From: JAAXHF01 sp965242605
GTDB lineage: Bacteria > Desulfobacterota > Binatia > Bin18
Assembly (NCBI GenBank): GCA_965242605.1
Contig: CBDESS010000002.1
Coordinates: 1 to 64,000, forward strand
Direction of reading: 5' to 3'
DNA length: 64,000 bases
Shown: piece after piece, positions 54,816-63,999 of the stretch
Layout: each line of letters begins with the position of its first letter
Position numbering within the stretch: the stretch's first letter is position 1
Translations under genes and position numbers: made by a program
Notes under the pieces: generated by a model
Told to the model about the DNA's origin: nothing
The model's input: the letters and a program-made list of their open reading frames with translations, nothing else
Databases searched by the model: none

Positions 54816-55297
54816 TCACGGCGTTTTCTCGCCAGTCTCGAACTCGCCCGTCCAGAGCTGCGGGCCGTCCGGGACATACTGGCCGGTGCGGATGCGGGCA
54901 ATGGCGTACGCCGGCAGGTCGATCAGGGCAGCACAGTGCCCCGGGCTCAGCGGGGAGCGGTCCGGGAAGGAGGCCGCCAGGGACAGTTGGCGGGTCTGGA
55001 AATGGAAGTCAAGATTATGAAAGCCGGCCTGCCGCTGCGAGGCGGGCAGGGCGGCAGGGTTCACGGGGACGACATGGACGAAGACCGGGGCGGCCAGGGC
55101 GTCGGGGCTGCAGGTGGTGCTGGTGTAGAGCAGCCGGTTGGCGTGGTGGTAGACGGTGACGGCCCCGGTGCGCAGGACGGGCTCGGTGTGCGTAAGCACC
55201 TCGGCCAGCCAGGCGGGGTCAAGGTCAAGCCGGATCTCGCCGGCCCAGAGCTGCGGGCCGTCCGGGACGTACTGGCCGGTGCGGATGCGGGCAATGG
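54816..55297 (-). repeat. Single 393-bp repeat unit plus terminal sequence
   Basis: One full unit as in paralogue 1, with the shared end. Confidence 0.85.
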
Positions 55298-57629
55298 CGT
55301 ACGCCGGCAGATGATGAATGGCAAGACAGGCGTCTCCCAGCTTACGGATGAAGCCTTCGGATCTGAAATCGCGGATTTCGACGCCGAACTGCCGGTGTCC
55401 AATGGGCATATCAGCTTCCTCAACCGGGATGACGTGGACGAAGAAGGGCCTGGTGGTGGCCTCCTGATCGCATTGCTTGTTGATGTAGATGAGTTGGTCC
55501 CCATTGAGGTAGACATCGTAGGTGGAGCGAATCATTCTCGGGCTGTCCCCGAGCCATTGATAGACCTCGTTGATTGCTGAGACGGTTTCCAGGCGGACCG
55601 GCTGCCGGGCCTCTTTGGGCAACAGCAGGGCGTCCACGCAGGAACTCGGCCGGCCCCCCCGTGTCGTTGTCCACGAGTTCTCCCACGGATTCGCGACATC
55701 GACGATCCTGTCTGCTCGGTCCAGGAGGACCAGCAGGGCCGATTCCGCTTGGTCAGCCTCGCAGGCTCGGGCAAAACTCTGCACCGCCCTGCCGTCCACG
55801 ACGACGCCGGCCTGCTCCGTTTGGAGGTCAAAGTGTGGCTCTATTCGGCTCCAGAACCAGGAGGGGGGGTCACGTTCGGTTTGTGCCAGCCGCGGCGGCT
55901 CCTCCGACCAGAGCATGAAGGCCAGAGGATGAGGAGGATGAAGAGGAGAGAAGTGGAAGAGGAATGGCACGGTTTCGAAATAGATATTCTCAAAATGTGC
56001 TGCGCTGCTACTAGGGTTAGCGAAATGCGTGATCCCGAACATCCGGCGGAACAACTCGACATGCTTCCTGAAGTGCACCTGGTCTTCTTTCGAGATATGC
56101 GTTTCCCGCATGCCTCTCTCACGGCTCAAGCGGAAATACTCGTAGGAGTTGACCAGGCCGTCAAGATTGACGACCGGAAACCGAGAGTAGTAGCCGATGA
56201 TGCCGGCGTCCCACGAACCGATGATACTGTCCTCGGGCAGGATGCGGTTCAGCAGCAGCGTGCCCGCATAGGAAGAATGAGTCATGCCCAATTTCTGGTG
56301 TATAAGGTCGAACTGTTCAATGTATCGGTAGGGAGAGGAGAAATCAGCAGTGGTGAAGAGCAACCCCGCAGTGGCAGCCAGAACGCCTGTCTTCAACACG
56401 GCCGCCACCCGCGGCATTCTCGGGCCGAGGACCCAGCGGATGCCGGACACGGCAATGTAACAGCGCACGGGCACAAGCAGCGTTGTCAGCAGATATGCCG
56501 GGACATAGTACCAGGTACTTATTTCAACAAGGTAGACCTTCCCCATTGTCAGCACGCTCAGCCCGAATTGGGCGAGATGCCCTGCGGCCAGACCGAACAG
56601 GCCGACCAGAAAGACCAGCACCCCCCAGTCCTTGGGGTTGTTGAAACGCCAGTAGACCCCCCAGACCAGCACGAAATAGACACAGACTTCCAGGGCCATC
56701 CCCAGCTCCTCATCAAAAAACTCAGTTGCCCTGACGGCTTGGAAGTTCTCAACGAAGCTGGAGCCGCCCTCCCGCTCCAAGATCGCCAGTGAGAGGGCTT
56801 GTTTGGTGGCACCGCTTACGGGGACGAGGCCGCCGAAGACGAGGCCGTTGTAGGCAAAGTACAGCAGGAGCCCCGCGCCCGCACCGAGCAGCGGGGGGAA
56901 GGCGGCCAGTGAGGGGGCCGCGCGAAACAGGCCGGCAAAGAGCCAGCCAGCGGGGCGGGTGCGCCCCGCCCACTCGATGCCGCACAAGACCCCGGTCGTT
57001 GCCAGCGAAATGGCGATATACTCCAGACGGACCCACGGCAAGACAAAGACCACCCCGGTCAGCGCCCACCGCCACCGCAGCGGATTCCGCGCAAACAGCC
57101 CGAGCGTCACAAAGAGCAGCCCCAGCAGGAAAGCAGCCGCGGCCGCCTCAAGTCCCAGCAAGAGGCCGCCGTAGCGATAGAGCATCGGGAGCATGGCAAA
57201 CAGCAGGACCCAGGGCAGGTGTGCCAGGCGGGCGGCCAGCACGATCAGTGCCACCGCCCCGGCGATCAGCATGATTTCCATGCTCTTGATGACGAACAGG
57301 GCGGTGTCCGGGTCGCAGAGCCAGTAGACCGGGGTGAGGAGGAGGAGCCACAGCGGATGATAACCGTTGGTTCGGGTAATACCGCCGTCAAAGGTGGAGA
57401 AGTGGCCGTCGGCCAGGTTCTTCGCTATCTGGAAATAGTAGAAGGCGTCATCCGCGTATGTAGAAATCACGTTGGGCAGGTCAAAGCGCCAGAGCATGGA
57501 CCCGGCGAATGCTGCGCCGTAGGCCAGGATGCCGAGCAGAAACAGGCCGAGCGGCAGATGCCGTGCCGTGCGGTGGGTGGAGACCGCGGTGAGCAGGGAG
57601 GAGGCCAGGGCTGTGATGCGGGCGGTCAT
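54816..57629 (-). CDS. GT-C-like membrane glycosyltransferase paralogue 5, first gene of the array (one full plus one divergent repeat)
   Basis: 937 residues; MTARITALASS at 57629 is the first in-frame start, which sets the start used for the other copies. Its N-terminus (MLWRFDLPNVISTYADDAF) resembles paralogue 1, its middle (KQALSLAILEREGGSSFVEN) paralogue 3, and its divergent C-terminal unit paralogue 4, so it is a mosaic. One 131-residue unit and LWTGEFETGEKTP end the protein. Its 5' flank is unique in the array and contains a GC-rich hairpin, so the array promoter probably lies between here and 58138. Confidence 0.87.
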   Translation of the reverse strand: MTARITALASSLLTAVSTHRTARHLPLGLFLLGILAYGAAFAGSMLWRFDLPNVISTYADDAFYYFQIAKNLADGHFSTFDGGITRTNGYHPLWLLLLTPVYWLCDPDTALFVIKSMEIMLIAGAVALIVLAARLAHLPWVLLFAMLPMLYRYGGLLLGLEAAAAAFLLGLLFVTLGLFARNPLRWRWALTGVVFVLPWVRLEYIAISLATTGVLCGIEWAGRTRPAGWLFAGLFRAAPSLAAFPPLLGAGAGLLLYFAYNGLVFGGLVPVSGATKQALSLAILEREGGSSFVENFQAVRATEFFDEELGMALEVCVYFVLVWGVYWRFNNPKDWGVLVFLVGLFGLAAGHLAQFGLSVLTMGKVYLVEISTWYYVPAYLLTTLLVPVRCYIAVSGIRWVLGPRMPRVAAVLKTGVLAATAGLLFTTADFSSPYRYIEQFDLIHQKLGMTHSSYAGTLLLNRILPEDSIIGSWDAGIIGYYSRFPVVNLDGLVNSYEYFRLSRERGMRETHISKEDQVHFRKHVELFRRMFGITHFANPSSSAAHFENIYFETVPFLFHFSPLHPPHPLAFMLWSEEPPRLAQTERDPPSWFWSRIEPHFDLQTEQAGVVVDGRAVQSFARACEADQAESALLVLLDRADRIVDVANPWENSWTTTRGGRPSSCVDALLLPKEARQPVRLETVSAINEVYQWLGDSPRMIRSTYDVYLNGDQLIYINKQCDQEATTRPFFVHVIPVEEADMPIGHRQFGVEIRDFRSEGFIRKLGDACLAIHHLPAYAIARIRTGQYVPDGPQLWAGEIRLDLDPAWLAEVLTHTEPVLRTGAVTVYHHANRLLYTSTTCSPDALAAPVFVHVVPVNPAALPASQRQAGFHNLDFHFQTRQLSLAASFPDRSPLSPGHCAALIDLPAYAIARIRTGQYVPDGPQLWTGEFETGEKTP

Positions 57630-57646
57630 CGTCGTTGGGCTGGGAA

Positions 57647-57672
57647 CGCGCCGGTCTCCACACGCCGGCGCG
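57647..57672 (-). promoter_or_regulatory. GC-rich hairpin in the leader of the array
   Basis: Perfect 8-bp stem CGCGCCGG/CCGGCGCG with a 10-base loop, 18 to 43 bases upstream of the first GT-C start. It is absent in front of the other copies. It could limit ribosome access or stabilise the leader; no T-run follows. Confidence 0.4.
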
Positions 57673-57741
57673 TCTGCGGGGTATCCGAGGGAGCGGGCCG
57701 GATGTGTGGCCGACCGGGCCTTGAGTGCCCCGCGTTCTGAT

Positions 57742-57948
57742 TCATAGGGCTCCAGTGGTGGTCATGAGGCCAGTTGTCAGGGGTTTGGAATTGTCCGCAA
57801 AATCGTTCAGCTTCGGATTCAGCCGCCGCGCGTATTCATCGTAGAACGCTAGTTGATTAATCTGCCCGGTACCGGTAACGCTGAAGGCCGAGGTGGTCAC
57901 GTCCAGATGGGGCACCTGTCGGACAGCAAGGGCTTCGAAGCCGGACAT
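57742..57948 (-). pseudogene. Unidentified ORF remnant with duplicated 5' end
   Basis: A 68-codon frame starting MSGFEALAVRQVPHLDVTTS and ending TTGLMTTTGAL. The DNA for MSGFEALA is repeated 74 bases upstream, where it leads to an early stop, so the 5' end is duplicated. No family is recognised. The surrounding gap 57630-58138 has no other supported gene. Confidence 0.3.
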
Positions 57949-57958
57949 GGAATTTATC
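57924..57958. repeat. 35-bp direct repeat with palindromic core, copy 1
   Basis: Contains the perfect palindrome GGCTTCGAAGCC; identical to 57998-58032. Confidence 0.93.
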
Positions 57959-57997
57959 GCCGAAACGAAGTCACGGAAAACTCTGACATCATGGGTG

Positions 57998-58032
57998 CAG
58001 CAAGGGCTTCGAAGCCGGACATGGAATTTATC
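57998..58032. repeat. 35-bp direct repeat with palindromic core, copy 2
   Basis: Identical over 35 bases to 57924-57958, offset 74 bases. Could be an operator pair, a recombination footprint or a local duplication. Confidence 0.93.
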
Positions 58033-58138
58033 CGCAATGGCACTTCCGCCGCTTCCACATAGGATTCGTCAATTTGGTTCTATAACATGACACGACACGG
58101 AGAAGTTCGTCAACGGGACCGATTGATTCTTCTCCTCT

Positions 58139-58903
58139 TCAGGCCGCCATGCCGCCATCGACCATGTAGACCCCGCCTGTGCAATAGCTGCTGTCGTCGC
58201 TGGCCAGGAAGAGCATGAGTTGGGCGACTTCGCGCGGCTCGCCGTAGCGGTGGAGTGGCAGCAGTGCGGCAAAGCCCTCTTTGGCCTGGGCCGGTGCCTC
58301 GGGTGAAAAGCCCTCTTCGATCGAGCGCATCATGCGGGTTTCTATCGGGGCCGGATTGACGGTATTGACCCGGATGCCCTTGTTCGCCCCCTCCAGGGCG
58401 GCGCTGCGCATCAGGCCAACCACCGCGTGCTTGCTGGTGATATAGGCCGAGACATCTGCCGTGCCCCTGACCCCGGCTACTGACGAGGTCATGACGATAC
58501 TGCCCCCGCCGCGTTGGGCCATTTCGGGCATGACGTATTTGAGACCTAGCCACACCCCGCGCACATTGACCGCCATGACCCGGTCGAAGGTGTCGATCGG
58601 GTAGTTGGTGAGCGGCTGCACCACGCCCTCAATCCCGGCGTTGGCCAGCAGGATATCCACCCCGCCGTAGCGTTCGACCGCAGCGCGGACATAAGCCTCA
58701 GACTGCTCAGGGTCGGTCACGTCGGCGACCGTAGAGCTCAGCCCCGGGCTGCCGATATCCTGCACCACCTTTTTGAGGGGTGCCTCTGCCAGGTCCACGA
58801 GCAGGACCTTGGCCCCGGCCTCAACAAACAGCCGCCCGGCGGCTGCGCCGATGCCGCCCGAGCCGCCGGTGATAATGGCAACTTTTCCGTCTAAACGCGC
58901 CAT
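58139..58903 (-). CDS. Short-chain dehydrogenase/reductase
   Basis: A 254-residue classical SDR. The nucleotide motif TGGSGGIG sits at about residue 12, NAG in ILLANAGIEG near 90, and the catalytic Ser (MTSSVAG) and Tyr-x-x-x-Lys (AYITSK) near 140-160; VDGGMAA ends the protein. The acidic residue after beta2 (LLVDLAEAP) suggests NAD rather than NADP preference (inference). The substrate is unknown. It follows the S9 peptidase gene after 15 bases on the same strand. Confidence 0.92.
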   Translation of the reverse strand: MARLDGKVAIITGGSGGIGAAAGRLFVEAGAKVLLVDLAEAPLKKVVQDIGSPGLSSTVADVTDPEQSEAYVRAAVERYGGVDILLANAGIEGVVQPLTNYPIDTFDRVMAVNVRGVWLGLKYVMPEMAQRGGGSIVMTSSVAGVRGTADVSAYITSKHAVVGLMRSAALEGANKGIRVNTVNPAPIETRMMRSIEEGFSPEAPAQAKEGFAALLPLHRYGEPREVAQLMLFLASDDSSYCTGGVYMVDGGMAA

Positions 58904-58918
58904 GCTGCTCTCCTCCTG

Positions 58919-60838
58919 TTACAGATTTTCAATGCTGATCGGCTCAACCGGCTCGGCCAGCCTAAAGCCGAAGATACGTGAATAAAAATACAGCTCGCCG
59001 TCCAGCGCCCGCCTGATGTTCTCGGCCCGGCGAAAGCCGTGCTGCTCGCCGGCAAAGGCGACATGGGCGACCGGCAGCCCTTTGGTCCGCAGAGCGTCGG
59101 CCATCAGCTCGGCCTGGTTGGGCGGGACGACTGTATCCTCCAGACCCTGGAACAGGAGCAGCGGGCAGGACAGGCGGTCGGTAGAATGGATCGGCGATCG
59201 CTGCCGATAGAGCGCCTGCTGTGCGGGGTAGGGACCGATGAGGCTGTCGAGATAGCGGGACTCGAACTTATGCGTGTCCCGGGCCAGGACCTCCAGGTCA
59301 CAGATGCCGTAGTGGCTGGCTCCGGCTCGAAACAGGTCCCGAAAGGTGAGTGCGCACAGCGTTGTATAGCCGCCGGCGCTGCCGCCGGTGATGGCCAGGC
59401 GCTGGCCGTCAACCCGCCCCTGCTGAACCAGAGCGCGCGCCCCATACACGCAGTCGTCCACATCGACAATGCCCCACTGGCCGTTCAACCGCTGGCGGTA
59501 GGCCCGGCCATAGCCGGTGCTGCCGCCATAGTTCACGTCCAGTACGGCAATGCCGCGGCTCGTCCAATACTGGATACCCGGACTGAGGGTCGAGCCGGCA
59601 GCCGCGGTTGGCCCGCCGTGGCTCTTGACCACCAGCGGCGGGCGTTCGTCCGCGGGTGCGCTGTAGTCCTGATTGCGCGGCGTGTAAAACAGGGCGTGGG
59701 CGGTGCGGCCGCCTTCGGTCGAAAACTCAAGCGGCTGCGGACGGGAGAGATAGCCGGCGTCAATCTCGATAACGCTGGAGCGACCGAGAACGCTCAGCCG
59801 CTGGGAAGCCAGCTCAAGCTGGACAATACAGGCCGCCTCGGTCGGCGAGCCGGCGCTGAAGACCACCCGGTCGGGGGCTACCCGCAGGCCGGAAATATCG
59901 GTGTAGGGGGTGGCGATGTCTTCCAGACGCCCGGTGCGGGTATCTAGGCTGGCCAGCCGCCACGTTCCGTTTTGCGTAGAGGCGCAAATAATGCGCTCGG
60001 CGCTGGCAAAGCCATAGGTAGACATGCCAAACGCCCACTGGGGCAGGCCAAACTCGGCCGCGATGTCGCACAGGGCTTTGACCTGCCCATCCCGGAACCG
60101 ATAGATATTCCACCAGTCGGTGCGGTCGGAGACAAAATACAGCTCGCCGTCCGGCGACCACTCAGGCTGGAAGATGGATTCGTCAGCCCCGCCGGCAATG
60201 CGCTCCAGACCGTCCGTTGAGCCGTCGGCCTGGAGCCTTGCGCACCACAGTTCAACACCGTCCCAGGGCATATTGGGATGGTTCCAACTCAGCCAGGCCA
60301 AGTGCCGGCCGTCAGGGCTGAGGCGCGGGCTGGAGTAGAAATCATGGCCGGAAACGAGTATCCGACTGGCACCCGAGTCCAGGTCAAGGCCGACAATGGT
60401 GTTGACCGCTTCACGCCCGGCCTGACGGTGATCTTCCCGCACGCAGAGCAGGCGGTTGCGCGTTCGGTCCATCACGCCGTCGGCATAGCGCAGATTGTCT
60501 TCCGCAGTGAGGGGCTGGGGCGCGCCAGCCCCCTGCTGGCGGTACACGCGCTGGTCGGCAAAGTTGGAGAAATACAGGCTGCCGTTGTGGACCACATAGG
60601 CCCCGCCACCGTACTCGTGGACCCGGGTGCGAGCGTTGAACGGCGGCGGTGTGCGGTCCCGCGTCCGGCCGTTCGGCGTGTGCTGGACGACGACACTCCG
60701 CCCGTCCTCGGTCGGACGCTGCTCAACCCAGTAGACGTCGTCCCTGTCAAGTGCAATCTGTCCCAGACCAACGACAGCCGACACGATCAGTTCCGAGGTG
60801 ATGGGCGATCTCCAAGAGCCATACGGCGCGGTTGTCAT
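58919..60838 (-). CDS. S9-family (prolyl oligopeptidase-like) serine peptidase
   Basis: A 639-residue enzyme with an N-terminal beta-propeller (about residues 20-370) and a C-terminal alpha/beta hydrolase domain. The catalytic Ser lies in GGSAGGYTTL near residue 488, Asp in GLEDTVVPPNQ near 569 and His in EQHGFR near 600. No signal peptide is visible, so it is probably cytoplasmic and cleaves short peptides. Its ATG overlaps the stop of the upstream gene (ATGA, 60835-60838), implying translational coupling. Confidence 0.93.
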   Translation of the reverse strand: MTTAPYGSWRSPITSELIVSAVVGLGQIALDRDDVYWVEQRPTEDGRSVVVQHTPNGRTRDRTPPPFNARTRVHEYGGGAYVVHNGSLYFSNFADQRVYRQQGAGAPQPLTAEDNLRYADGVMDRTRNRLLCVREDHRQAGREAVNTIVGLDLDSGASRILVSGHDFYSSPRLSPDGRHLAWLSWNHPNMPWDGVELWCARLQADGSTDGLERIAGGADESIFQPEWSPDGELYFVSDRTDWWNIYRFRDGQVKALCDIAAEFGLPQWAFGMSTYGFASAERIICASTQNGTWRLASLDTRTGRLEDIATPYTDISGLRVAPDRVVFSAGSPTEAACIVQLELASQRLSVLGRSSVIEIDAGYLSRPQPLEFSTEGGRTAHALFYTPRNQDYSAPADERPPLVVKSHGGPTAAAGSTLSPGIQYWTSRGIAVLDVNYGGSTGYGRAYRQRLNGQWGIVDVDDCVYGARALVQQGRVDGQRLAITGGSAGGYTTLCALTFRDLFRAGASHYGICDLEVLARDTHKFESRYLDSLIGPYPAQQALYRQRSPIHSTDRLSCPLLLFQGLEDTVVPPNQAELMADALRTKGLPVAHVAFAGEQHGFRRAENIRRALDGELYFYSRIFGFRLAEPVEPISIENL

Positions 60839-63800
60839 GGCGCTCCTTTCTCAGATGTTGATGACGCGCTGAAGCCGTGCCGCGTCTGGGCAAACATCTC
60901 CAACTGGGCGTTTTTCCTGGGCTTTCGGGCAAGCTGCGAATGTCGGTGCTCCAGCAACCGTTCTTCAATATCGGCCAGGTAGGGGGAGGGCGAGAGCTTG
61001 CGGATTTTGCCCCGCCAACGGCGTGTTCTGGCCCAACACAGGTACAGCTTTGTCTTGGCCCGGGTGACGCCGACATAGAAGACCCGGCGCTCCTCGTCGA
61101 GGTCGGCCGGCGCGGTCGTCCCCCACCGCAGGGGCAGGATGCCGTCCTCACAGCCGACAATAAACACCACCGGAAACTCCAGCCCCTTGGCGGCGTGCAG
61201 GGTCAGCAGCGAAATCCGGTCGGCGCGCGGATCCCAGGTGTCAATCTGGCTCTCCAGGGCCAGGGCGGACAGGAAGCCTTGGCTGTCTTCCCCGCACGCC
61301 TCGGCCAGCGGCTTGAGGAGTTCATACGCCTCGGCCTTTTGCCCGAGCTGTTCATGCGTCGCTTGAAGCTGCTCGCAGACGACCCCGGCTTGGGGCTGAG
61401 CGCGTATCGGCTCAATCAGCGCACTCACGCCAGGATGGTCCAGCAGGCGGCTGTGCGAGCGTTTCTGAAACGGCATCCCGGAGCGTTGCAGGGCTTCAAC
61501 CAAGGCCGCGGCCTGCCCCTCGGTGCGGTACAGCACCGCAAAATCGGAGAACGACACGTCCTGCCCCTCGGCGTCCGCGGAGCGACCGCTGTCAATAGAG
61601 AAGAAACTATGCCCGCCCAGCGTGTGTTCGAGCGCCTGAACGATAAATTCGGCCTCGGCTTTTTCGGTCGGCGCTTCGTGGACGGTAATCAGGCTGGGCG
61701 CGGCGTCGAGAACCGGGGCAGCGTGTTGGGCCGAGGCGGTTGCCATCACCTGGGACGAGAGCCTGACGATATTCTGGTCGGAGCGATAGTTGCGGCTCAG
61801 CCGCACGACCTGAGCCGTCGGAAAGTCGCGCTGAAACTCCGAGAAAAAGCGCGCATCCGCACCCCGGAAGCTGTAGATGGCCTGGTCCGGGTCGCCAATC
61901 GCGCAGATGTTACCGTCCGCAGGAACAAGCTGTTTGATGAACCGGACCTGCTGCTCATCGACATCCTGGTACTCGTCAATGCACACCCACCGATAGCACT
62001 GCCGATAGTGGGCCCGGAGGGCGGGGTCGGACTCCAGGGCGTCAGCCGCCCGGATCACCAGGTCATCAAAATCGAGCCAGTTGCGCGCCTCCATCGCTCG
62101 CTGGTAGGCCCCATAAACAGCATTCAGCTTCTCGGCCATCGCCGCTGTCGGCGTACGTTTGGCGCGGGAGAGGGCGGCGAGCTGGCTGCCGGCTGTTTTT
62201 TCAGATACCCCCCGGGCGTCCTGGAGCAGTTGCAGCCGCTCGGCCTCTGAGGCCAGCCGAAAGCCGCGTTGCAGACCAGCCGCGTTCCAGTCGGCCTGGA
62301 GGATGGACAGGGCTAGCGAGTGAAAGGTTCCCACGGTGACCTGCCGCCACCCGTCGGGCAGCAAGGTTTGCAGGCGAGCGCGTAGCTCGTCAGCCGCCCG
62401 TCTGGTGAAGGTGAGGACTAGACAGTGGGCCGGCGGGACGCCATGCCGGGCGATGAGAGCGGCGAGACGGTGGGTGAGGGTTGTGGTTTTTCCCGATCCA
62501 GGGCCCGCCACAATGAGCACCGGACCGGATGTGATTTCGGCTGCTCGGCGCTGCTCGGCGTCGAGTTCGGCCAACATATCGGCCGGCGGGGCGGTTGGAA
62601 TCGCTCGGCGGGGCGGCTGAGGACGAGGGGCGTCCTGGCCGGCCGGCCGGTTCATGATCGCCTGTCCTTCGGCTACCAGCGGGGCCGGCGAGCTCGGGGG
62701 CTCGTCTTGAAACAAGGCTGCCCCGCCCGACTGCCGGCGCAGCTCGGCGTCTCGGAAGAGACGAATTGTGCCGTACACGCCGTCGTAGCCGGCCTCTCGG
62801 ATCACTTCCTGCTGGCGCAACCGGGACACCGCCTCGGTGACGAGCGGCGCGTTGGCGTGCTGAATGTCTTCCAGCGGAAGTCTGGTGAGGAGCTGGAGTT
62901 CGGGTCCCAGCCGGCCTAACAGGCTCTCATAGTGGTAGCTGATTTTTTTACTCTTGGGGCCGACCTGATAAATTTCGGACAGCATCTCGGGCAGCGGGAC
63001 CAAGCCGCGGACGCTGCCGGCCGTCTGGGGCTGTGCTGCCTCTTCTCCACGGTCGGCCAAGTCTTCAACCCGGTGCATGACGCCGACGGTCAGCGGCTTG
63101 CCGCAGGCCGGACAGCGGCCCCGGTGGCGGCGTGTCTCAGCCGGCGAGAAGCGGATATTGCAGCTGCGGTGGCCGTCGAGATGATATTTGCCCTCTTCGG
63201 GGAAAAACTCCAGCGTGCCTTCGTAGCCCTGACCCGTTTCCAAGGCCCGGCGCAGGGCAAAATAGTCCAACTCGGTGTTGAAGACACACACCTCCCGGCC
63301 CAGCTTTTCGGGCGAGTGGGCGTCAGAGTTCGACACCAGCCGAAAACGGTCCAGCGACGACACCCGCCAGTTCATCGCCGGGTCTGAGGACAGTCCCGTC
63401 TCAACGGCAAAGATGTGGGGGGCCAGGTCGGCATAGCAGTCGTCAATGGCGTCAAAGCCCGACTTTGAACCCAGAGCGGCAAACCACGGCGTCCAGATGT
63501 GGGCCGGCACGAGGTACGCACCCGGACCCGACTCCAGGGCGATCTCCAAAAGATGCCGGGAATCCAGCCCCAGGATCGGCCGGCCGTCCGAGTGCAGGTT
63601 GCCGATTCTGGACAGGCGGTGAATCACCCGCTCGGTCGTTTCAAAATCCGGGGTATAGACCAGATGGTGGATTTTGCGCGTCTTGTCGCCCTTTTTGTAG
63701 ATGGTCGAGATTTCGACCGACAGCATAAAGCGGGTGGCCGTCTGACCGCTCCTACAGGCTGCTGGCAGCTGCTGAGCAACCGCTTTCTCGATCTCGGGCC

Positions 63801-63999
63801 GCAGGCGAAACAGGCCCGGCTCGGCAGGCACGAGCTTGTCTTTCAGCTCGGCGTTCCAGGCCGGATGGGTGAAATCGCCGCTGCCGACAAGGCTGATGCC
63901 TTTTTTGCGGGCCCATATCGCCAGGTGTTCGAGGTCACAGTTTTTGCTGGTGGCGCGGGAGTACTTGGAGTGGATATGCAGATCGGCGTAGAAAGCCAT
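60835..63999 (-). CDS. PHP-domain (EndoQ-like) nuclease fused to UvrD/Rep-family helicase
   Basis: A 1054-residue fusion. Residues 1-380 are a PHP metal-dependent domain of the endonuclease Q type: FYADLHIHSKYSRATSKNCD, GSGDFTHPAW, LVSNSDAHSPEKLG and a zinc-binding segment (GRCPACGKPLTVGVMHRVED). Residues about 480-1030 are a UvrD-type SF1A helicase: LDAEQRRAAE, Walker A GPGSGKTTTL near 500, IDEYQDVDEQQ, YSFRGAD, RLSRNYRSDQ, TLHAAKGLEFPVVFI and YVGVTRAKTKLYL. EndoQ cuts beside deaminated or abasic bases (shown for archaeal homologues); joining it to a helicase suggests coupled lesion incision and strand removal (inference). The start lies at the window edge; an earlier start cannot be excluded. 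Confidence 0.92.
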   Translation of the reverse strand: MAFYADLHIHSKYSRATSKNCDLEHLAIWARKKGISLVGSGDFTHPAWNAELKDKLVPAEPGLFRLRPEIEKAVAQQLPAACRSGQTATRFMLSVEISTIYKKGDKTRKIHHLVYTPDFETTERVIHRLSRIGNLHSDGRPILGLDSRHLLEIALESGPGAYLVPAHIWTPWFAALGSKSGFDAIDDCYADLAPHIFAVETGLSSDPAMNWRVSSLDRFRLVSNSDAHSPEKLGREVCVFNTELDYFALRRALETGQGYEGTLEFFPEEGKYHLDGHRSCNIRFSPAETRRHRGRCPACGKPLTVGVMHRVEDLADRGEEAAQPQTAGSVRGLVPLPEMLSEIYQVGPKSKKISYHYESLLGRLGPELQLLTRLPLEDIQHANAPLVTEAVSRLRQQEVIREAGYDGVYGTIRLFRDAELRRQSGGAALFQDEPPSSPAPLVAEGQAIMNRPAGQDAPRPQPPRRAIPTAPPADMLAELDAEQRRAAEITSGPVLIVAGPGSGKTTTLTHRLAALIARHGVPPAHCLVLTFTRRAADELRARLQTLLPDGWRQVTVGTFHSLALSILQADWNAAGLQRGFRLASEAERLQLLQDARGVSEKTAGSQLAALSRAKRTPTAAMAEKLNAVYGAYQRAMEARNWLDFDDLVIRAADALESDPALRAHYRQCYRWVCIDEYQDVDEQQVRFIKQLVPADGNICAIGDPDQAIYSFRGADARFFSEFQRDFPTAQVVRLSRNYRSDQNIVRLSSQVMATASAQHAAPVLDAAPSLITVHEAPTEKAEAEFIVQALEHTLGGHSFFSIDSGRSADAEGQDVSFSDFAVLYRTEGQAAALVEALQRSGMPFQKRSHSRLLDHPGVSALIEPIRAQPQAGVVCEQLQATHEQLGQKAEAYELLKPLAEACGEDSQGFLSALALESQIDTWDPRADRISLLTLHAAKGLEFPVVFIVGCEDGILPLRWGTTAPADLDEERRVFYVGVTRAKTKLYLCWARTRRWRGKIRKLSPSPYLADIEERLLEHRHSQLARKPRKNAQLEMFAQTRHGFSASSTSEKGAP

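Noticed and set aside
36990..57629. Diversity-generating retroelement
   Set aside because: Variable loops and repeats might suggest targeted variation, but no reverse transcriptase or adenine-specific template/variable repeat pair was found; recombination between paralogues explains the pattern.
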